Notes under the pieces: generated by a model
What the model saw: the letters and a program-made list of their open reading frames with translations, nothing else
Database searches by the model: none
Told to the model about the DNA's origin: nothing
Program-made: the position numbers and the translations under genes
Part shown: in pieces, positions 1-9,135 of the stretch
Position numbering within the stretch: position 1 is the stretch's first letter
Layout: each line of letters opens with the position of its first letter
Origin: CAIWHR01 sp963786625
GTDB lineage: Bacteria > Pseudomonadota > Gammaproteobacteria > Burkholderiales > Casimicrobiaceae
Assembly (NCBI GenBank): GCA_963786625.1
Contig: CAWAZS010000010.1
Span: forward strand, 1 to 64,000
DNA length: 64,000 nt
Direction of reading: 5' to 3'

Positions 1-1355
1 TGGAACATGACCGGTTGACCGATCCCGGCATCGGCCGGCTCCTCGACGCCCTCGCCCCGTGGGCGGAGGCGCAGGGCGCCGAATCCGACGTGGCGTCGCT
101 CGTCCGGGTCACGCGGCGCGACTACGAGCGGGCGACACGCGTGCCGTCGGCGTTCGTCCACCGGCTGAGCGAGCACGTCGCGACGACCTATCACGTCTGG
201 GAGCGCGCGCGGCCGGACAACGACTTCGCCGCAGTGCGGCCGCTGCTCGAGACGACCGTCGAGCTCAGCCGCGAGCTCGCGGCGTTCTATCCCGGTTACG
301 CGCATCCCTCGACCCGCTCATCGATCTCGCCGACGACGGCATGACGGTCGCCGCGGTGCGCGCGCTCTTCACCGAGCTGCGCGCCGGGCTCGTCCCGCTG
401 ATCGAGGCCATCCGCGCGCGGCCGCTAGCCGACGACAGCTGCCTCAACCGCCAATTCCCCGAGAGGCGCAGCAGGCGTTCGGCGAAACGGTCGATCCGCG
501 CGTTCGGCTACGACTTCACGCGCGGCCGCCAGGACAAGACCCCCCACCCGTTCACGACCAGCTGGCCGCGGCGACGTGCGCATCACCACCCGCTACCGCG
601 ACGACCGGCTGCGCGAGGGCCTCTCTTCACACGCTGCACGAGGCCGGGCCACGCGATGTACGAGCAGGGCATCGACGCCGCGCTCGACGGCACGCCGCTG
701 GTCAGCGGCACGTCGGCGGGCGTCCACGAGAGCCAGTCGCGGCTCTGGGAGAATCTCGTCGGCCGCAGCCGCCCCTTCTGGGGGCACTGGTACCCGCAGC
801 TCCAGGCCGCGTTCCCCGGCACGCTGGGCGACGTCGACGCTCGACACCTTCTACCGCGCGATCAACAAGGTCGAGCGGTCGCTCATCCGGACCGAGGCCG
901 ACGAGGTCACCTACAACCTGCACGTCATGCTCCGCTTCGACCTCGAGCTCGCGCTGCTGGAGGGAACGCTGGCCGTCGCCGACCTGCCCGAAGCCTGGCG
1001 CGCCCGGATGCCAGACCGACCTCGGAGTCAGCCCCCCGACGACCGCGACGGCGCGCTGCAGGACGTGCACTGGTACGGCGGCATCGTCGGCGGCGCATTC
1101 CAGGGCTACACGCTCGGCAACATCATGAGCGCGCAGTTCTTCGCGGCGGCGCGGCGCGACCTCGGCGATCTCGACGGCCAGATCGGCGCCGGTGAGTTCG
1201 CGCCGCTGCGCGGCTGGCTGACCGAGCGGATCTATCGCCACGGCCGGAAGTTCACGGCGCCCGAGATCGTGCAGCGCGCCACGGGGGAGCCGCTTTCGAT
1301 CGCGCCCTACCTCGCCTACCTCAACACCAAGTACGGCGCACTGTATGGGCTGTAG
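1..1355 (+). pseudogene. M32 carboxypeptidase (carboxypeptidase Taq), 5' cut by window edge, frameshifted
   Basis: Zinc metallocarboxypeptidase of family M32, which removes C-terminal residues from peptides in the cytoplasm. The reading frame is already open at base 1, so the start lies outside the window. Family stretches appear in turn in different frames: TRRDYERATRVPSAF, SRELAAFYPGY, DPLIDLADDGMTV, ADDSCL, then the zinc motif HEAGH near 640, which is only restored by removing one base from ggcc. They continue with AGVHESQSRLWENLVGR, FYRAINKVERSLIRTEAD and the family C-terminus HGRKFTAPEIV. At least six frame changes lie in 1.35 kb, some of them compensating pairs. Every block is well conserved, so sequence error is as likely as true decay. 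Confidence 0.85.
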
Positions 1356-1498
1356 CCTCGGCCGGCATCGGCCGCCCCGCGTCAGCCGAGCTCCTGCCGG
1401 ATAGTGTGGTCCGGGGCGCTTTACGCTAATCTTGCGGAAAATTCACCGCCGGTCATGCGTTGCACCCGAGAACCGGCGGATATCCTGGGCATTCCCCG

Positions 1499-3740
1499 AT
1501 GAGCCAAGACCCAACTGCTGACGAGCGCGCGAGCGCGAAGGAGTCGGGCTCCCTGACCGTGGGCGCGACGCTGCGCAATCTGTTCGTGAAGCTCGCGCAG
1601 TTTCGCCTGGCGAGGAGCTTGCTGGTGGTGGCCCTGCTCATCGACATCGCCTACGACGCGCTGGTGCCGCTGTGCCTGAAATTCCTGGTGGACGAGGCCA
1701 TCATTCCGAAGGATTGGGAGGCGTTCGTCCTGATCCTGAGCGTGCTCGTGGTGGCCTACGTCGTGTCCGTCGCCAGCGCGGTCGGCCGCGACTTACCTGT
1801 ATGCGTGGCTCGGCGGCCATGTGCTGCACGATTTCCGGGTCCGGATGTACGGCCACCTGCAGCGGCAGTCGATGGATTTCTTCGGCCGCATGCGCTCGGG
1901 CGACCTGCTGTCGCGCTTCACGACCGATCTCGCGGCGGTCGAGAACGTCATGGTCCTCGGTCTGCCCATGGCCTTCCTGGCCGCCGGCAGCATCGTGGTG
2001 AGCAGCACGGTGCTGTTCGTGCTGGAGTGGAAGCTCGCGATGCTGCTCTTCCTCGCGATGCCGTTCTGCATCCTCGGTCCGCGCCTCCTCGGCCCGCGCG
2101 CGCTGACGGCGGGCTCCCAGTTGCGCAAGGCACAGGGCGTGCTCGCCAGCATGGTCCAGGAGAATCTCCAGGCGCAGCGCGTCATCAAGGCCTTTTCCCT
2201 GCAGGACTCGGCGCTGAGCCAGTTCCAGGAGCAGTCGCAGAAGATCCGGACCTGGGGGATTTCGTTCGGCTTCTACTGTTACGCCACCGAGCGCACACCC
2301 AACATCGGGATGGGGCTTTTCACCGTGCTGGTGCTTTCCGCAGGCGGCTACCTGGCCTTCCAGCGGCGACCTTACCGTCGGGGCGCTGGTTTCGTTCAAC
2401 GCGCTCTTCTTCAACGTCAGCAACGCCGTGCTGACGCTTTCCAGTTTCGCCCCGACGCTGCTGCAGGCGACGAGCGGGCTGGAGCGCATCCACGAGTTGC
2501 TCGATGCGCCGCCCCGCATCACCGAGCGCGCCGACGCCGTCGCGGTGCAGCCGCTGCGCACCGCCATCCGCCTGGAGAACGTTTCGTTCAGCTACACCGG
2601 CGAGCACCGCAACCTGGACAACGTCTCGCTCGAAATCCCCAAGGGCGCGCGGGTCGCGTTCGTGGGCCCGAGCGGATGCGGCAAGAGCACCTGCCTCAAC
2701 CTCATCCTGCGCTTCTTCGATCCCGACGAGGGCCGCGTCTGCTACGACGGCCTCGACCTGCGCGAGGCCAGCCTGAACTCCCTGGCCGCGCAGATGGGTG
2801 TCGTCTTCCAGGACAACGTGCTGTTCAACACGTCCGTACGGGAGAACGTGCGCATGGGCCGCGCGGGCGCCACCGACGAGGAGGTGGAGGCGGCGTGTCG
2901 CCTCGCCGAGCTCCATGACGTCCGTCCTGGCCATGCCGCAGGGCTACGACACGCCGGTCGGCGAGAACGGCGGCCGGCTCTCCGGCGGACAGCGCCAGCG
3001 GCTGGCGATCGCCCGCGCGCTGATCCGCCATCCGAGCATCCTCGTGCTCGACGAGGCCACCTCCGCGCTCGATCCGGCGACCGAAGCCGCGATCAACGAT
3101 ACGCTCGAGCACCTCGCGGGCGAGCAGACCACCATCACCGTCACGCACCGTCTGAGTCCGCTGGTCAATTACGACCGCATCTTCGTCTTCCAGGCGGGGC
3201 GGCTCATGGAGCAGGGCAACCACCGGGAGCTCCTCGCGCGGGCGGGAATCTACGCGGACCTCTGGGCCAAAGCAGAACGCCGTCGCGTTCTCGGAGGACG
3301 GATCGCAGGCGAAGGTCGACCCGGCAAGCCTGCGGCGCATCGGCATCTTCAGGGATTTCGACGAAGCGATGTGCGGCCAGATCGCCGATCTCTTCCGCAT
3401 CGAGGAAGCCGGCCCCGGCGCCGTCGTGTTCCGCCAGGGCGACGAGGGCGACAAGTTCTACGTCATCGCGCGCGGCCGCGTTCGGGTCTCCGCGAGCACG
3501 GACGACGGCACCGAGCACACGCTAGCGGTGCTGCAGGATGGCGACAATTTCGGCGAAGTCGCCCTGCTGCAGGACAGCCTGCGGAACGCCACCGTGACCT
3601 CCGAGGCCTCGACCGTCTTTCTCACGCTGCGCCGCACATCGTTCCAGCGATTGCTCGAGCGCCATCCGGCGATACTTGCCGCGCTGCAGCAGCAGCTGAA
3701 GGTCCGTCAGGGCGCCGCCACCGTTGCGGCAGAGGCGTGA
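1499..3740 (+). CDS. ABC exporter (fused permease-ATPase) with C-terminal cyclic-nucleotide-binding domain
   Basis: Half-size type I ABC exporter: an N-terminal membrane domain (from about 1590 to 2400, with the start of helix one around LVVALLIDIAYDALVPL), then the nucleotide-binding domain with Walker A GPSGCGKST (about 2665), Q-loop VFQDN, signature LSGGQRQRLA (about 2980), Walker B ILVLDEATSALD (about 3039) and switch histidine VTHR. A Crp-like cyclic-nucleotide-binding fold follows at 3369-3740 (GDEGDKFYVIARGRVRV, GDNFGEVALL). Four frame changes, near 1795, 2368, 2918 and 3272, are each best explained by one extra base. Repairing the last one makes the cNMP domain continuous with the exporter (WAKQNAVAFSEDG). 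The ATG at 1499 is the first Met of the N-terminal frame that fits. Substrate and ligand cannot be read from the sequence. Confidence 0.85.
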
Positions 3741-3916
3741 TGGTGCGTCGCGCGGGAGCGCGACGCGCGCTCCGGCGCCATCGATGATGGGGCCGCCGTC
3801 CCCGCCGACGGGTCCCGCATTCGCCAACGCCGGTCGCTCAAACACACTTTGTCGGCGCGATGTTCTGCGCGCGGGATCGGCTTTCGGTTCCGCTTGATAG
3901 GCGACGGCCCCTCGCC

Positions 3917-4813
3917 ATGCCCCATTATCAAATTCAAATCGTCGGCGACCCCGCTGAAGCTCAACGTCTCTGGCGCCTGCTTTCCCCGCGTAGGACGATC
4001 TATGACGAGTGGGATTTCCGCTGGGCCTTCTTTCGCCACCACCCCGGGCATGAGCTCCATTTCATCACCGCGTTCTCCGGCGGAGATCCGGTGGCGCTAC
4101 TCCCGCTCCAGAGAAATCCCACAGCCCTGTTGGAATTCATGGGTGGCGATTTCATGGAGGACAATCGCGTTTTCTTGAAACCCGCCCACACGGACGCCGT
4201 TCCACGGCTGTTCGGAAGCCTGACCTCGAAAGCCACGCTCCGGAGCATCATCGATGACGGCGATCCCTTCTTATCCCGTCTTCCGCCCGACTATCCGAAA
4301 TACAGCTACGACATCCGGGGTTTCGGCACGCTTGACCCATTCATCGAACGCCTTTTCCGATCGAAGTCCAGATCCAACCTCAGGAAAAAGATCAGATCCG
4401 TCGAAGCCCTCGGCCCCGCCATCGTAAAGAATTCGATCGAGGACATTGACCTGTTGGCCGAGCACAACATCCGGACATTTGGCGAGGACTCGTCCTTCGT
4501 CCGCGACCCCGCCCAGTTGGAAAGCTTCAGGGATCTGTGTCGGATCTTCCCTTTCTTCATTCATTCCTATCGGGTGGCGGGCAGGACGCAGGGCGTGTCG
4601 TTTTCGCTCGTTCACGACAAGACCTATCTCTACCTTCTTTCCGGCGCCGACAAGGACGAAGTTCCGAACCTCGGAACGTATCTGATCCTCGACAACATCC
4701 GCACGGCGATGGAGAATGGTTGCGAGACCTTCGATGCCGGCAGGCACGATTGCAACTGGAAAGCACGGTGGCATATGACCCCAACCACCGAGCATCTCTT
4801 CCGCCTCGAATGA
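3917..4813 (+). CDS. FemAB/GNAT-fold acyltransferase-like protein (BioF2/CelD-like, PF13480 type)
   Basis: 298-residue soluble protein with the layout of the GNAT-fold family that includes CelD-like acetyltransferases and, more distantly, FemAB aminoacyl transferases. Recognisable parts are an N-terminal half with DEWDFRWAFFRHHPGHEL, a basic segment RSKSRSNLRKKIRSVEALG (residues about 150-170), and a C-terminal GNAT core ending in GRHDCNWKARWHM. The start at 3917 (MPHYQIQIVG) is preferred over an upstream in-frame Met at 3860, whose extra 19 residues look untranslated. It ends 19 bases before the end of the ATP-grasp-SET gene, facing it tail to tail. Acceptor and donor are unknown. FemAB-like members use aminoacyl-tRNA, CelD-like ones acyl-CoA, and the sequence does not decide between them. 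Confidence 0.7.
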   Translation: MPHYQIQIVGDPAEAQRLWRLLSPRRTIYDEWDFRWAFFRHHPGHELHFITAFSGGDPVALLPLQRNPTALLEFMGGDFMEDNRVFLKPAHTDAVPRLFGSLTSKATLRSIIDDGDPFLSRLPPDYPKYSYDIRGFGTLDPFIERLFRSKSRSNLRKKIRSVEALGPAIVKNSIEDIDLLAEHNIRTFGEDSSFVRDPAQLESFRDLCRIFPFFIHSYRVAGRTQGVSFSLVHDKTYLYLLSGADKDEVPNLGTYLILDNIRTAMENGCETFDAGRHDCNWKARWHMTPTTEHLFRLE

Positions 4814-4832
4814 CGCCCGGGCCGGGGCGTTC

Positions 4833-6272
4833 CTACCCGGAGAGGGAATCCACCCGACTCGCCCGTGGCGCGGGCAGCGCACGGCCCCTGCCGCGGATCA
4901 CGCCACGGCAGGCGGCGGCTCCGCAGTGGCACTCGACCGGCTCCATGCCCGGCCAGCAGAGCGTCGAGTAGTCGATGGTGATCACCTCGCCCGGCGCAAT
5001 GTCGCGGCGGGCCACGATGTTCAACCCGTCGAGCCGCGTGTTCGCATCGCACGAATGGCTTATCGAACGCCATTCGCCAGGAGTCCCGCTCCACGCAACG
5101 CAGACTTGGTCCGTGAGCGGCCAGCCGTACCTGCCTACCCAGCGTCGGCGCAGGTCATCCCGTTCGCGTTCGGCGTAGCTCCGTGAGACCAGGATGTGCG
5201 GCCGCATCTCGTGGGCATCGACGAGAGTGCCGGTGCGGATCGCGCGGGTGGCGTACAGCCCGAAGCCGTGCGCGCGGTCGTAGCGGACCTCCCAGCAGCT
5301 CATGGCCCGATTGCGCCGACGGATCCCGCATTCGAGCAGGTGTTCGAGGAAACCGCGGTGGCCGTCGGGATCGTTGGCGAGGATGAGATCCGCGCTGGCG
5401 CATTCCTTCTCCGGGTAGAACACCGCGCAATTGGGATTTATCTCCAGGACGTAAAGGTCGCCTGCCGAATCCATGCGTACGTCGCAGCGACCGTAGCCGG
5501 TTCCGTTCAGGCTGGAAAACGTCCTCGCGGCCGCATCTCGCAGCCGAGCGTCGAGCGCCGCGTCCTCGACCGGCCGGGTCTCCAACCCTCCGAAATCACG
5601 CCATTTCAGATCGAAATGCTTGAATGACTCGCCCGGCGGAAAGGTGTACTGCACTGGTCGAAAAACCCAGGGCTGTGTCTCCCCGGCCCGCGGCTCCGCC
5701 ACGAGTACCGCGAATTCCTGGCCGTCGATGAATTCCTCGACGAGCGCCGCTCCGTACGCTTCCACGGTGCGCGCGCATTCCCGCCGCAGCGACGGCGCAT
5801 CCACAACCCTCGAATCGCGCGTCATCCCGACGCTTGCATAGCTGTTCGGGTGCTTGACGATCAGCGGAAAGCGGAGGGAGGCCAAAGCCGCGGCCACGTC
5901 CGCCGCGTCGCGAACGATCGAAAAAGCCGGGAACCTGACGCCCGCCGCATGGCACGCCATCTTCATGGCGAGGCGCGACGGGTCGTAGAAGTCCGCGCTC
6001 GCCCCGGTGAAGGCCACACCCAGCCGCTCCAGGGCTTGCACGACCTCGATTCCGGGCTCTTCCTCGTCCCACACGCCGCCGCACAGATTGATCGCCGCAT
6101 CGAAACCGCCCCGGGCGATTTCGATGATCTGAGGCACCGCCGTGCTCTTGGTCAACGTGAAGTCGTGGTACGAGTGGCCGGGGACGTAGTGCGCGGGAAT
6201 GCAGACGGGGATGAGACCGCTAAAGGGGGAATTCGGGCTGGCCGGCGCGGGGTGCAATACCGCTATCTTCAT
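4833..6272 (-). CDS. ATP-grasp ligase fused to SET-domain methyltransferase
   Basis: 479 residues in one unbroken frame. Residues 1-310 are a D-Ala-D-Ala-ligase-like ATP-grasp: N-terminal MKIAVLHP, a nucleotide-binding lysine at 140 (LIVKHPNSYASVGM), VEEFIDGQEF (178-187), and the metal-binding end with Asp264, Glu277 and Asn279 (DVRMDSAGDLYVLEINPN). Residues about 325-445 are a SET domain: HGFGLYATRAI, the SAM-binding knot SISHSCDAN (403-411), and the catalytic-type Tyr435 in GEVITIDYSTLCW. A post-SET cysteine cluster follows (Cys448, 450, 455 in CHCGAAACRG). ATP-grasp enzymes join a carboxylate to an amine through acyl phosphate; SET domains methylate lysine amines. The fusion suggests ligation and N-methylation of the same product or of a protein target, which is inference. 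The start at 6272 opens the canonical beta-alpha unit and is preceded by a GGAG. Confidence 0.85.
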   Translation of the reverse strand: MKIAVLHPAPASPNSPFSGLIPVCIPAHYVPGHSYHDFTLTKSTAVPQIIEIARGGFDAAINLCGGVWDEEEPGIEVVQALERLGVAFTGASADFYDPSRLAMKMACHAAGVRFPAFSIVRDAADVAAALASLRFPLIVKHPNSYASVGMTRDSRVVDAPSLRRECARTVEAYGAALVEEFIDGQEFAVLVAEPRAGETQPWVFRPVQYTFPPGESFKHFDLKWRDFGGLETRPVEDAALDARLRDAAARTFSSLNGTGYGRCDVRMDSAGDLYVLEINPNCAVFYPEKECASADLILANDPDGHRGFLEHLLECGIRRRNRAMSCWEVRYDRAHGFGLYATRAIRTGTLVDAHEMRPHILVSRSYAERERDDLRRRWVGRYGWPLTDQVCVAWSGTPGEWRSISHSCDANTRLDGLNIVARRDIAPGEVITIDYSTLCWPGMEPVECHCGAAACRGVIRGRGRALPAPRASRVDSLSG

Positions 6273-6528
6273 GAGTAAGCTTCTTGCTCCATTGGTCGAA
6301 TCTCCGAGTCGAACACAAACACCGCGGTTTCACCCCGCTCGCCGCGCGTCGCGAGCGGTCCCCGACAAAGAGGCCATTCCATTCAATGACCCGCGCCCGA
6401 GTATTGAGGATTTGTTCGGACCCGTCAATTGTTCCGGCATGGCACGCGCGCAACTCTGCGCAGGCAGGGTCGAGGAAAGCATTGGACCGGCGTGGACTCG
6501 CGGTCGGCACGCGTGGTCAATCAATGAT

Positions 6529-6556
6529 TTTGCCGGCCCGCGCCTTCCGGTAGAAT
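6529..6556 (+). promoter_or_regulatory. possible sigma-70 promoter of the beta-barrel gene
   Basis: TTTGCC at 6529-6534 and TAGAAT at 6551-6556 are separated by 16 bases, 63 bases upstream of the ATG at 6619. The -10 matches consensus in five of six positions; the -35 is weak. The rest of the 346-base gap 6273-6618 shows no gene. Confidence 0.35.
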
Positions 6557-6618
6557 CCCCGCCGTGCGGCACCGCCGGCTGGCGCGTGAACTGCCGCCGA
6601 CCTCTTGGGAGTACCGGC

Positions 6619-7547
6619 ATGCCGCGCGACGCCCGATCTTGGCTGCTGATGTCCGTGACCGTGTTGCTGCCGATGGCGCCGGGTCTCGCCGCCGCCCAGA
6701 CGATGCAGCCGGGCGAGACGACGACCAGGGCCTCCCTCACGGTCATCAACCAGTTCGACTCCGACCTCGATGCCGGCGGGAAGACCGGCTGGGCCGCGAT
6801 CTTCGTCAGCGGCAGCGCCAGCCGCCAGGTCACGCCGGAGTTCACGCTCGGCGCGAACGCCGGCTACGACTACCAGAACTGGAGATTCAGCTCTCCCGCG
6901 GCGTTCGGCGGACGCGGGCCGTGGGACCAGATCAATTTTTTCGAGGTCGGGCTCGACTTCGATTACCTGAGTCCCTCCGGGCTCGCCGTCGGCATTTCAC
7001 CGACGTTCGGATGGCAGTACGAATCCGGAGCGAAGACCGGGGATGCCCTCGAATGGGGTGCGGTATTCACTCTGGCGCAGGTCTTTTCCAAGGATCTGAC
7101 GCTGGGGATCGGCGCCGGCGTGTTCAATTACATGGAAGACCGGGGAACGTACGACGTCTCCCTGTTCCCGATCGTCAAGTGGCAGATCACCGACCGGCTG
7201 CGCGTGGACAATCCGTTCGCCGCAGGCATCTCGGGCGGTGGCGGCCTCGAGCTCGCGTACAGCTTCGACGATCGCTGGGAAGTCGCCGCCGGCGCGTCGG
7301 ACCGCACGTACACCTTTCGCCTGAAGAACAGCGGTCCCGAACGCGAATGGCATCGGCGAGAACACGCTTCTACCCGGTGTTCGCGCGCGTGAGCTATGGC
7401 TTCGCGCCGAAGTCGAGAATCACGCTGTACGCGGCAGCGGTCGTCGACGGCAGGCTCACCCTGATGGACCCGAGCGGCGACGACGTCGCGAAGGACGACT
7501 ACAAGACGACACCGGCGATCGGCGTCACGCTTTCGCTCGGATTCTGA
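6619..7547 (+). CDS. predicted outer-membrane beta-barrel protein
   Basis: The N-terminus has a basic start, a hydrophobic core (LLMSVTVLLPMAPGLA) and an AAAQ cleavage region, so it is exported. The mature part alternates polar and hydrophobic residues, is rich in Gly, Asp and aromatic residues (GANAGYDYQNW, FFEVGLDFDY, FSKDLTLGIGAG), and ends in a terminal Phe (VTLSLGF), the usual signature of an outer-membrane barrel. The start at 6619 is supported by GGGAG 8 bases upstream. Near 7345-7371 the frame slips; removing one base at each of two places joins KNSGPNANGIGENT to FYPVFARVSYGF. I do not recognise the specific family. A porin-like or lipid-transport role would be a guess. Confidence 0.7.
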
Positions 7548-7666
7548 GGCAAGGCACTGGCCGGCGCAGCCCGCCGCAAGTCGAGCCTGGGCCGTGCGGA
7601 CGCAAAGATCGCCGCCCAGCGCCGCGTATCCCCGCGGATACCCACCACCGCCGATTCAACCCGCAC

Positions 7667-7717
7667 TCATTCCACCGGCACGGACTTCGCAAGATTGCGG
7701 AGTTCGTGGTTCGCGAG
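7667..7717 (-). repeat. detached copy of the glmS 3' end (distal copy)
   Basis: Read on the minus strand this segment encodes NHELRNLAKSVPVE followed by TGA (stop at 7667-7669), nearly the C-terminus of GlmS (PRNLAKSVTVE). No glmS body lies upstream of it. It shares a 17-base core with the proximal copy at 9764-9812 and is in the same orientation. It closes the far side of the DoxX/DUF3419/SRPBCC segment. Confidence 0.75.
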
Positions 7718-7800
7718 AGTCCAGTGCATGCCGACCCCCGGTATGATCGGCATTGGCGATCGGTGCCAGAACCCGCAGGTTTCGACGAACGCTCGGGCGG

Positions 7801-8187
7801 ATGGAAACGTCTTTGCTGGTGATGCCCCCCGCATGGCTGATACGCGCCGCCGTGGCGCTCGTATGGGCCTACGAAGGACTGTGGTGCAAGATCCTCGGAC
7901 GAGCGGAGAATGAGCTGCGCATCGTGCAGGCCGTTCCGCGTTACGGCGCGAAGTATGGACGCGCCTTCTTGCATGCGCTCGGCTGGATCGAGCTTCTTCT
8001 CGCCATGTGGGTGTTGAGTGGCTGGACGCCGGGATGGTGCGCCCTGGCGCAAACCGTGCTGCTCGTCGGCCTCAACGCGAATGGGCTCCTGTGGTCGCGG
8101 CATCTCATACACGACCCCGGCGGAATGATATGCAAGAACTTCGCCTTCCTGGTTCTGGCCTGGGTCAATGCGGGTCTCGCGGGTTGA
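7801..8187 (+). CDS. DoxX-like membrane protein (DoxX_3 type)
   Basis: 128 residues with four hydrophobic segments (LIRAAVALVWAYEGLWCKIL; FLHALGWIELLLAMWVLSGW; ALAQTVLLVGLNANGLLW; FAFLVLAWVNAGLAG), the size and pattern of small DoxX-like inner-membrane proteins. The start METSLLV at 7801 is chosen because an earlier in-frame Met adds a non-conserved leader. The stop codon overlaps the TTG start of the next gene (TTGA at 8184-8187), so the two are probably translationally coupled. The biochemical role of this subfamily is not known. Confidence 0.75.
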   Translation: METSLLVMPPAWLIRAAVALVWAYEGLWCKILGRAENELRIVQAVPRYGAKYGRAFLHALGWIELLLAMWVLSGWTPGWCALAQTVLLVGLNANGLLWSRHLIHDPGGMICKNFAFLVLAWVNAGLAG

Positions 8188-9089
8188 CGCGCTTGGCGCT
8201 GGGCACCGCATGGGAAGCGGGACGGCTCGACGCCGGCCGTGGCCCGCCGCGCGTCCTGTTCGGACGCATGTACGAGGACCCGGCGATCGAACGCGCGGCG
8301 TTCCACCCAGGCGGGCGGGTCTTCTGCATCGCATCGGCGGGCTGCACCGCAATGCACCTCTCGCCGTACCACGACATTGTCGCCGTCGATATCAACCCGG
8401 TGCAGCTTTCCTACGCCAAGAACCGGATCGAAGGTGCGCCGATGGTGCGCGGTACCGCCGAGCAGGTCATGCGCATCGGCCGCGCGCTGCTGCCGCTTGC
8501 CGGCTGGAGACGCTCGACGCTCGCAGCGTTCCTCGACCTCGACGATCCAGCCGCACAGCAGACGTTCTGGAAGGCGCATCTCGACACGCAACGTTTCCGC
8601 GCCGGCCTCGACACGCTGCTGTCAGTCACGGCGCTGCGCTCAGCGTACGCGCCGGACCTGCTGGCATCGCTTCCACGTCACTTTGGCTCCGTCATGCGGG
8701 CTCGAATGGAGCGCTGCTTTCGCATCCACCCCAACCGCCGCAATCCCTACGCGCATGCGCTTCTCGCCGGCGAACTCATCGCGGAGGCGGTGCCGCCGGA
8801 GGCCAGGCGGATCGAGCTCATCCAGTCCGATGCGGCGACGTACCTCGAGCATGTGCCACCGCGAAGCTTCCGCGGATTCACGCTCTCCAACATCCTGGAT
8901 GGTGCCAGCGCGGCATACCGTGCGCGGCTGTTCCGAGCGGTACAGCGCGCGGCCGCACCAGACGCCGTGGTGGTACTGAGGAGCTTCCGCGAACCCGCGC
9001 GCGAACTCGAATCGAACGTGGCTGCGCGCGACAGTTCGTTCCTGTGGGGGATCGTTGACGTGCGACCGGCCCCGGCACTCGACAGCTGA
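8184..9089 (+). CDS. DUF3419 family protein, BtaA-like SAM-dependent 3-amino-3-carboxypropyl transferase fold
   Basis: 301 residues. BtaA-type proteins move the aminocarboxypropyl group of S-adenosylmethionine to diacylglycerol in betaine-lipid synthesis. Visible features are a Rossmann nucleotide loop, VFCIASAGCTAMHL, followed by the acidic strand IVAVDINPVQLSYAKN, and a later RIELIQSDAATYLEHV with the conserved FTLSNILDG. The TTG start at 8184 overlaps the DoxX stop. No BtaB methyltransferase is visible in the window, so betaine-lipid synthesis itself is not established. Membership of DUF3419 is fairly secure; the substrate is not. Confidence 0.75.
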   Translation: MTRLALGTAWEAGRLDAGRGPPRVLFGRMYEDPAIERAAFHPGGRVFCIASAGCTAMHLSPYHDIVAVDINPVQLSYAKNRIEGAPMVRGTAEQVMRIGRALLPLAGWRRSTLAAFLDLDDPAAQQTFWKAHLDTQRFRAGLDTLLSVTALRSAYAPDLLASLPRHFGSVMRARMERCFRIHPNRRNPYAHALLAGELIAEAVPPEARRIELIQSDAATYLEHVPPRSFRGFTLSNILDGASAAYRARLFRAVQRAAAPDAVVVLRSFREPARELESNVAARDSSFLWGIVDVRPAPALDS

Positions 9090-9135
9090 CCGACACCCGC
9101 ACACTTGTTCCCGCTGCCCGGTCGGCAGACAGCGC

